10,642 bases of DNA from Bacteroidetes bacterium QS_8_68_15. GTDB taxonomy: Bacteria > Bacteroidota > Rhodothermia > Rhodothermales > Salinibacteraceae. The notes beneath the pieces were generated by a model. That model worked only from the letters and a program-made list of their open reading frames with translations, was not told the DNA's origin and ran no database searches. The translations under genes and the position numbers were made by a program. Below, piece by piece: positions 6,368 to 10,642 of this stretch (positions are counted from its first letter, which is position 1; each line of letters opens with the position of its first letter). The stretch is taken from assembly GCA_003023245.1 (NCBI GenBank), contig PXTR01000025.1, positions 1 through 10,642 on the forward strand, in the 5' to 3' direction.

Positions 6368-7143
6368 TGCGCGTTCAGCACGTCTTCGACGGCTTCGACG
6401 AAGGTTTCGGCGCGGGCGACGAGCGTGTCGGCGTCGCCGGCGGAGAAGCCGGGCATCGGTTCGTAATCGGCGTCGACGCGCTTCTCTTGCAGATCGGAAA
6501 ACGCGCCGCTGACCTCGCGGCTGAGCGGGCCGCCGTCGTGGACGTAGGTTTTGAAAAAGAGGTCGTGCGTGCCCTTGTGCGACTGGGCTTCCCGGCCCGC
6601 TTCGTTGAGTGCGGCAGTCGCGGCGTAGTACGCGGCGTAGTAGGCGGCAGAAATCGCAGCGTTGACATCGCTGAGATCGTGGAGGGTGTGCTGCGCGGTG
6701 CTTAGCCTCGTGCGGGCGCGTTCCAAAAGTTGCTCGGTGACTTCTTTCATACCGCTGTCGGTGTAGGTGGGGGCGGGCGCGGTCGCCTGCAGGCGGCGGC
6801 GCAGGGCGGGCGCGCCGCGCAGGCTCAGGGGCGCGGCCTCGCGGCGCACGTTGCGAAAGAGCGGCTGGTCCTGCGTATCGAAGCGCGTCTCGGCCACCAG
6901 GTGCAGATAGACGTGCTCGCGGTACGCTTCGTACATCGCTTGCCGGATCTCCGACAGCGCGTCGCGCAGCGCCCGGTCGGGTTCGCCGTCTACGACCACC
7001 AGCACGTCCACGTCGCTCTCGGGCGTGGCCTCGCCCCGCGCGTGTGAGCCGTAGAGCAGCGCCTCACGCAGCCGCTCGCCGAGCGCGGCGCGCAGGCGGC
7101 GGCGCAGATCCTTCAGCAGCGGTTCGAGCTTTTGCTTTTCCAT
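6364..7143 (-). CDS. MNT-HEPN fusion protein, copy 2 (nucleotidyltransferase plus HEPN domain)
   Basis: Paralogue of the gene immediately downstream, with the same architecture and nearly the same length (259 residues from the ATG at 7143; a GTG at 7170 would add nine residues). The nucleotidyltransferase signature is canonical: LLYGSHARGE (29-38) and SDVDVLV (43-49). The HEPN part carries AAISAAYYAAYYAATAALNEAG (162-183), where the Arg normally found in SRAYYA is Ala166, then QSHKGTH (187-193) and LQEKRVDADY (218-227). Copy 2 therefore keeps the nucleotidyltransferase motif and loses the HEPN Arg, the reverse of copy 1. It starts about 40 bp after prmA ends and overlaps copy 1 by four bases, so it is probably transcribed with both. 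MNT-HEPN pairs elsewhere include type VII toxin-antitoxin modules in which the MNT protein AMPylates HEPN. Whether that applies here is unknown. Confidence 0.85.
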   Translation of the reverse strand: MEKQKLEPLLKDLRRRLRAALGERLREALLYGSHARGEATPESDVDVLVVVDGEPDRALRDALSEIRQAMYEAYREHVYLHLVAETRFDTQDQPLFRNVRREAAPLSLRGAPALRRRLQATAPAPTYTDSGMKEVTEQLLERARTRLSTAQHTLHDLSDVNAAISAAYYAAYYAATAALNEAGREAQSHKGTHDLFFKTYVHDGGPLSREVSGAFSDLQEKRVDADYEPMPGFSAGDADTLVARAETFVEAVEDVLNAQ

Positions 7144-7182
7144 GGTGTGCCCCGCGAACGGACCGTTCACCGAGCAGGATTC

Positions 7183-8112
7183 TCACGGCTTTTTCTCTCC
7201 CCCGCTCCCACGCCCCCGTGCTTCCACGCCCAGCCGCACGGCCCACCACCCGCTTTCGTTCGCTTCCTCCCGAGGCGCCAGGCTGCAGGCGGCGGCGCGG
7301 TCGAGCATGGGGGCGCGGTCGGAGGCCAGCAGGCCCGCCAGAACGACCTGCCCGCCCGGAGCGAGCCGCCGGCGAAAGGCGGGCAGCAGATCGGAGAGCG
7401 CGCCCCGGTTGATGTTGGCGAGAATGAGGTCGAAGCCGTCTTCGTCGGGGACGGCCTCGGCGAACACGCCGGCGCGCAGCTCCACGGGGCCGCCGTCTTC
7501 GGGACCGCCGTCTTTGCTTCCGGCGGCGATGCCGTTGCGGGTGAGGTTCTGCCGGGCATTGTCGAGCACGCGCGTGTCGGTATCGAACGCCAAAACGCGG
7601 GCGGCGCCGAGGCGCACGGCGGCAATGGCGAGAATGCCCGTGCCCGTTCCGGCATCGAGCACGCGCGCATCGCGCAAGTCGCCGGCCTCGTGCGCCGCGG
7701 CCAGTAAACACAGCGCCAGGCGCGTGGAGGCGTGGTGGCCAGTGCCGAAGCTCATCTCCGGATCGATGTTCAGCACAAAGCGCGCCTCGCGGCCGGCGGG
7801 CGCGTCGATGTGGGTGGGCTTGACGAGAAACGGCCCGGCGTCGATGGGCGTGAGGCCGGCTTCCCAGTGCACATTCCAGTTTTTCTCCGCCACCGGGCGG
7901 ATCGTGAGCGGCCCTTCCACCTCCAGCGCGCGCAACTGCGTTTCCATCTGCTCCCGCTCGCGCTCGTCCCACCCGGCAGCGGGCACGTAGGCGCGCAGCC
8001 GCTGCTCCTCCTGCCAGAAGCGCTCGAAGCCGAAGGGCCGGAGCGCGGCGATCAGGCGTTCGTGCCGGGGTTCGGCGGCGCGGAGGGTGAGTTCGAGTGT
8101 AGAGGCAGGCAC
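7183..8112 (-). CDS. prmA: Ribosomal protein L11 methyltransferase
   Basis: SAM-dependent enzyme that trimethylates ribosomal protein L11. The GTG at 8112 gives 309 residues starting MPASTLELTL, close to the usual family length. The frame stays open to a TTG at 8151, but the extra residues are not family-like. Residues about 1-75 form the N-terminal L11-binding domain. The NWNVHWEAGLTPI block (78-90) and the hallmark IDPEMSFGTGHHASTRLAL (116-134) follow. SAM motif I is LDAGTGTGILAIAA (152-165), then FDTDTRVLDNARQN (176-189). LANI (231-234) occupies the position of the NPPY-type motif. A short Gly/Asp-rich insert lies at about 197-208, and the C-terminus is a Gly/Arg/Lys tail. menG ends about 50 bp upstream, in the same direction. 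Confidence 0.92.
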   Translation of the reverse strand: MPASTLELTLRAAEPRHERLIAALRPFGFERFWQEEQRLRAYVPAAGWDEREREQMETQLRALEVEGPLTIRPVAEKNWNVHWEAGLTPIDAGPFLVKPTHIDAPAGREARFVLNIDPEMSFGTGHHASTRLALCLLAAAHEAGDLRDARVLDAGTGTGILAIAAVRLGAARVLAFDTDTRVLDNARQNLTRNGIAAGSKDGGPEDGGPVELRAGVFAEAVPDEDGFDLILANINRGALSDLLPAFRRRLAPGGQVVLAGLLASDRAPMLDRAAACSLAPREEANESGWWAVRLGVEARGRGSGGEKKP

Positions 8113-8163
8113 GAGGCGGGGAGCGGCTGGGAGCCGGGGCTGTAACAACAAAACGCGAAACCC

Positions 8164-8958
8164 TCAATCCGGAACCGTCCCGACATACAGCGAGGCGACC
8201 CCGAACGGGAAAAGTGGGCGCCAACGCGCGCTGCGAAAGCCGGCGGCGCGCAGGCGGCGCAGGAAAGCCGGGCCGTCGGGGAAGGCTTCCGCGGAGGCCG
8301 GCAAGTAGCGGTACGCCTCGGCGTCGCCGGAGACGACGCGGCCGATGCGCGGCAGCACGTGGCGCGCGTAGAGGTCGTAGAGTCGCCGAACCCCCGCCGC
8401 CCGCGGGCGGCTGAACTCCAGCACCACCAGCGCCGCACCGGGCGACAGGACGCGACGCAACTCGCGCAGGCCGGCGCCGAGGTCTTCGTAGTTGCGCACG
8501 CCGAAGGCCACGAGCGCGCCGTCGAACGCCCCCTCCTCGACAGACGAGAGCGCCGTCGCGTCGCCGCGCGCCAGCTCCACGCGCCCGCCGAGGCCGCGCC
8601 GCCGCACCTTGTGCCGCCCGCGCCGCAGCATTTCCTCGGCCAGGTCCACACCGACGACCTCGGCTTCGTCGAACGCCTCCGCCGCCCGAATCGCCAGGTC
8701 CGCCGTCCCGGTGGCCGCGTCGAGCACGCGTTCGGGCGCGCGGCCCGCGAGCGCCTCATCGAGCGCCGCGACGGCACGGCGCCGCCACCACCGGTCCACG
8801 CCGAAGCTCAGCACCCGGTTCAGCAAGTCGTAGCGCGGCGCGATGCGGTCGAACATCGCCTCGATGGCCTGCCCCTTACCCTTGATCTCGCCAATAGGAG
8901 GAGGCTTTGGTCTCTGGCCTTCGGTATCTGGTTTACTCACCGACCGGCGCGCTTGCAC
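8164..8958 (-). CDS. menG: Demethylmenaquinone (UbiE/MenG-type) methyltransferase
   Basis: Class I SAM-dependent C-methyltransferase for the last step of menaquinone synthesis (UbiE also acts in ubiquinone synthesis). Seen are the N-terminal MFDRIAPRYDLLNRVLSFG (35-53), SAM motif I VLDAATGTADLAI (78-90), GVDLAEEML (103-111), GDATAL (132-137), FGVRNYEDL (152-160) and the UbiE hallmark YRYLPASAEAFP (216-227). These identify UbiE/MenG rather than a generic methyltransferase. MenG is preferred because the other genes suggest a menaquinone-using lineage, but substrate choice is inferred. The 5'-most start (GTG, 8958) gives 264 residues; a GTG at 8940 giving MSKPDTEG is equally plausible. pfkA ends 34 bp upstream; prmA follows downstream. 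Confidence 0.92.
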   Translation of the reverse strand: MQARRSVSKPDTEGQRPKPPPIGEIKGKGQAIEAMFDRIAPRYDLLNRVLSFGVDRWWRRRAVAALDEALAGRAPERVLDAATGTADLAIRAAEAFDEAEVVGVDLAEEMLRRGRHKVRRRGLGGRVELARGDATALSSVEEGAFDGALVAFGVRNYEDLGAGLRELRRVLSPGAALVVLEFSRPRAAGVRRLYDLYARHVLPRIGRVVSGDAEAYRYLPASAEAFPDGPAFLRRLRAAGFRSARWRPLFPFGVASLYVGTVPD

Positions 8959-8992
8959 TCTGAAGAACTCTCAACCTTCCAACGTTCACCCT

Positions 8993-9862
8993 TCAACTCA
9001 ACACCTGCGTGAGCTTCAGAAGCTCGTAGTCGATGGTTTTCTTTCGGCTGCCGATGCTGCCGAGGCTCGTGAGCTTGAGCTCGCCGTTGACCTGGCCGAC
9101 CATGACGCTGTCGTGCCCGTCGACCGCCTCGTCGGACTGAAGCTCATCTCGTAGGTGCGAGGCCCCGCTGACGCCGCTGGCCCCTTCGGCCACCACCACG
9201 ATCGAGGAGCGCGACTGCGCCGTCATCAGCGAGTGAATGCGCTCCTTCACGTCGCTGATCTCGGTGAGCGTCTCGGGAATCAGGATCAGCTCGGCCCCGC
9301 CGCCGATGCCGCTGTTGAGAGCGATAAAGCCGGCGTCGCGGCCCATCACCTCCACGAGGAACAGGCGGTCGTGCGCGTCGGCGGTGTCGCGAATGCGGTC
9401 GATGTTCTCGATGGCGGTGTTGAGCGCCGAGTCGTAGCCGATGGTCTCGTCGGTGCCGAAGAGGTCGTTGTCGATGGTGCCGGGGCAGCCGATGATCGGC
9501 ACGTCATGCTCGGCGTTGAAGCGCTGTGCGCCGTTGAACGTGCCGTCTCCGCCGACGGCGACGAGCGCGTCGATCTGGGCCTCCTCGATCTGGCGAGCGG
9601 CCTCGGCGCGCCCCTCCTCTTCTCGAAAGCGCGGGCAGCGCGCGCTTTTGAGAATCGTCCCGCCCGTCTGCACGATGTTCGATACGCTGCGGTCGTCCAT
9701 TTCCACGAAGTCCCCTTCGACGAGCCCCTCGAAGCCGCGCCGAATGCCGCGCACCTGCAAATCGTGCGCGATGGCCGTGCGCACGACGGCGCGCACGCAG
9801 GCGTTCATGCCGGGGGCGTCGCCGCCGCTGGTGAGGACGCCGATGCGCCGAAGAGAAAGCAT
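8993..9862 (-). CDS. pfkA: ATP-type 6-phosphofructokinase with an internal deletion of the fructose-6-phosphate-binding segment
   Basis: PfkA converts fructose 6-phosphate and ATP to fructose 1,6-bisphosphate. Most motifs are intact: GVLTSGGDAPGMN (8-20), GGDGT (104-108; ATP-type rather than the PPi-type GGDD), PGTIDND (127-133, with the catalytic Asp), VEVMGRDAG (170-178) and a VAEG block (224-227). The C-terminus, VMVGQVNGELKLTSL ending in TIDYELLKLTQVLS, is also normal. However, the protein is 289 residues instead of about 320. After HLRDELQS (236-243) it jumps to DEAVDGHDSVMVGQ. Missing is the stretch of about 36 residues that in E. coli PfkA runs from near R243 through GHIQRGG (H249, R252) to the following helix. 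These residues bind fructose 6-phosphate. The reading frame is kept across the junction near 9134-9140. It could be a real enzyme variant, a decaying gene or an assembly error. Confidence 0.88.
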   Translation of the reverse strand: MLSLRRIGVLTSGGDAPGMNACVRAVVRTAIAHDLQVRGIRRGFEGLVEGDFVEMDDRSVSNIVQTGGTILKSARCPRFREEEGRAEAARQIEEAQIDALVAVGGDGTFNGAQRFNAEHDVPIIGCPGTIDNDLFGTDETIGYDSALNTAIENIDRIRDTADAHDRLFLVEVMGRDAGFIALNSGIGGGAELILIPETLTEISDVKERIHSLMTAQSRSSIVVVAEGASGVSGASHLRDELQSDEAVDGHDSVMVGQVNGELKLTSLGSIGSRKKTIDYELLKLTQVLS

Positions 9863-10006
9863 GGGCGAGGCGGGTTCGGGGTTGGAGTTCGTTCAGCAAG
9901 CTACGGAGTGCGGGCACGCCCCTCAAGACGCGCGGGGGCATTTGCCGAGCTACACCGGTTCTTTCTGCGTTTTGCACGCGCGCCCGCCGCCTCGAAGCCG
10001 CCGTCG

Positions 10007-10642
10007 TCATCGCGCGTCGCCTGCTCCTGCGCTGGCGTCTGCCCCGGCGCTTCCGCTTGCGGCGTTGCCGAAGACAGGACGTGCAACGATGATGCCGGTC
10101 TGCGAGTCTACGCTCTTGACGTACTTCTGGAGGTCCGGCGAGATTTTGACGCCGCCGCTGGTGGAGGCGTGCAGCAGGCCGGTCGTGTCGGCCCCGGCCT
10201 TGTAGACGAGGCCGGTGTGCGTCACGTCGAGCCCCTCGATATCGGTAGCTGTCGAGATCAGGTCGCCGGCCTTGAGCTTCCCGTAGACCGCGCGGATGCT
10301 GTCCTGCGGAACGTAGTAGTAATCCATCGTGCGGTTGAGACGCTGCTCGACCTGCTTGATGCACTGAAAGAGGCTGTCGCTCTCGAGTTGCGGATACTCG
10401 CCGCGGTGAGCGCTCATGAAGCCGTAGCGCTTGTCCGGGTTGCGCCGCCCGCCGATCTGCCGGGTAATGTTTTTCAAGACGCCCTGTTCCTCGGCTTGCT
10501 TGACGAAGGCGGTGTAGTAGTGCTGGCGGTTGCAGTAGCCGACCTCGCCGTTGCGGTAGCGCAGCCGGCGCGTGTAGTCTTTATACTTGTCGTAGGAATA
10601 GCTGCCGTCGTCGACCGTGCGCGCCAGCGCCAGCACGGCTTC
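10007..10642 (-). CDS. DUF1460 family N-acetylmuramoyl-L-alanine amidase-like protein, 5'-truncated by the window
   Basis: The frame is open to the right edge (reading E-A-V-L-A-L-A from the edge), so the N-terminus lies outside the window; the in-window GTG at 10636 is probably not the start. The visible part matches DUF1460 (PF07313), NlpC/P60-like cysteine peptidases linked to peptidoglycan: RRLRYRNGEVGYCNRQHYYT, NITRQIGG, GDLISTATDIEGLDVTHTGLVY and LLHASTSGGVKIS, then DLQKYVKS. The catalytic Cys is expected upstream, off the window; the His in THTGLV is present. Secretion is likely for the family, but the signal peptide cannot be seen. The last 20 or so residues are an Ala/Gly/Ser tail. 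pfkA starts 144 bp downstream in the same direction. Activity on cell-wall peptides is known for some family members and inferred here. Confidence 0.85.
   Translation of the reverse strand, partial: EAVLALARTVDDGSYSYDKYKDYTRRLRYRNGEVGYCNRQHYYTAFVKQAEEQGVLKNITRQIGGRRNPDKRYGFMSAHRGEYPQLESDSLFQCIKQVEQRLNRTMDYYYVPQDSIRAVYGKLKAGDLISTATDIEGLDVTHTGLVYKAGADTTGLLHASTSGGVKISPDLQKYVKSVDSQTGIIVARPVFGNAASGSAGADASAGAGDAR

Noticed and set aside
7064..8224. 386-residue minus-strand frame overlapping prmA
   Set aside because: Arg/Ala-rich translation in a different frame from prmA, which carries all methyltransferase motifs.

Overview
The window is GC-rich, densely coding bacterial chromosome. The gene set suggests a member of the Bacteroidota/Rhodothermota side of the tree, possibly a Salinibacter/Rhodothermus-like lineage. 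Evidence for this is a DUF1460 amidase-like protein, a menaquinone-type methyltransferase, an Mrp protein lacking the C-terminal CxxC, starts without clear Shine-Dalgarno sequences (several of them GTG), and acidic low-complexity tails on several proteins. The lineage is an inference from gene style; no 16S or marker tree is available here.

Layout: there are two convergent blocks. On the + strand (about 1-3745) lie the 3' part of a Dph6/DUF71-type ATP-binding protein, phosphatidylserine decarboxylase (psd), CDP-diacylglycerol-serine O-phosphatidyltransferase (pssA), purS and clpS. psd and pssA are consecutive enzymes of phosphatidylethanolamine synthesis. The pssA-purS gap holds a heptanucleotide tandem repeat followed by a long imperfect inverted repeat. 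On the - strand (10642 down to 3848), in transcription order, lie a DUF1460 amidase-like gene (5' end outside the window), pfkA, a menG/ubiE methyltransferase, prmA, two tandem overlapping nucleotidyltransferase-HEPN fusion genes, mrp/apbC and a small NifU-C (Nfu-type) gene. The blocks meet in a 102-bp gap between clpS and nfu that contains a 12-bp perfect palindrome. No intergenic stretch exceeds 300 bases, and I see no tRNA, rRNA, CRISPR or insertion sequence.

Most genes are housekeeping: membrane lipid synthesis, purine synthesis, N-degron proteolysis, Fe-S assembly, L11 methylation, quinone methylation and glycolysis. Two things stand out. First, a pair of about 260-residue single-chain MNT-HEPN proteins has been inserted and duplicated inside the housekeeping run. 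The two copies overlap by ATGA and deviate in opposite conserved motifs: copy 1 in the nucleotidyltransferase signature, copy 2 in the HEPN signature. This suggests division of labour as a toxin-antitoxin-like or nucleotide-modifying pair. Second, the phosphofructokinase is about 30 residues short because an in-frame gap removes the whole GHxQRGG fructose-6-phosphate-binding segment, while every other catalytic motif remains.
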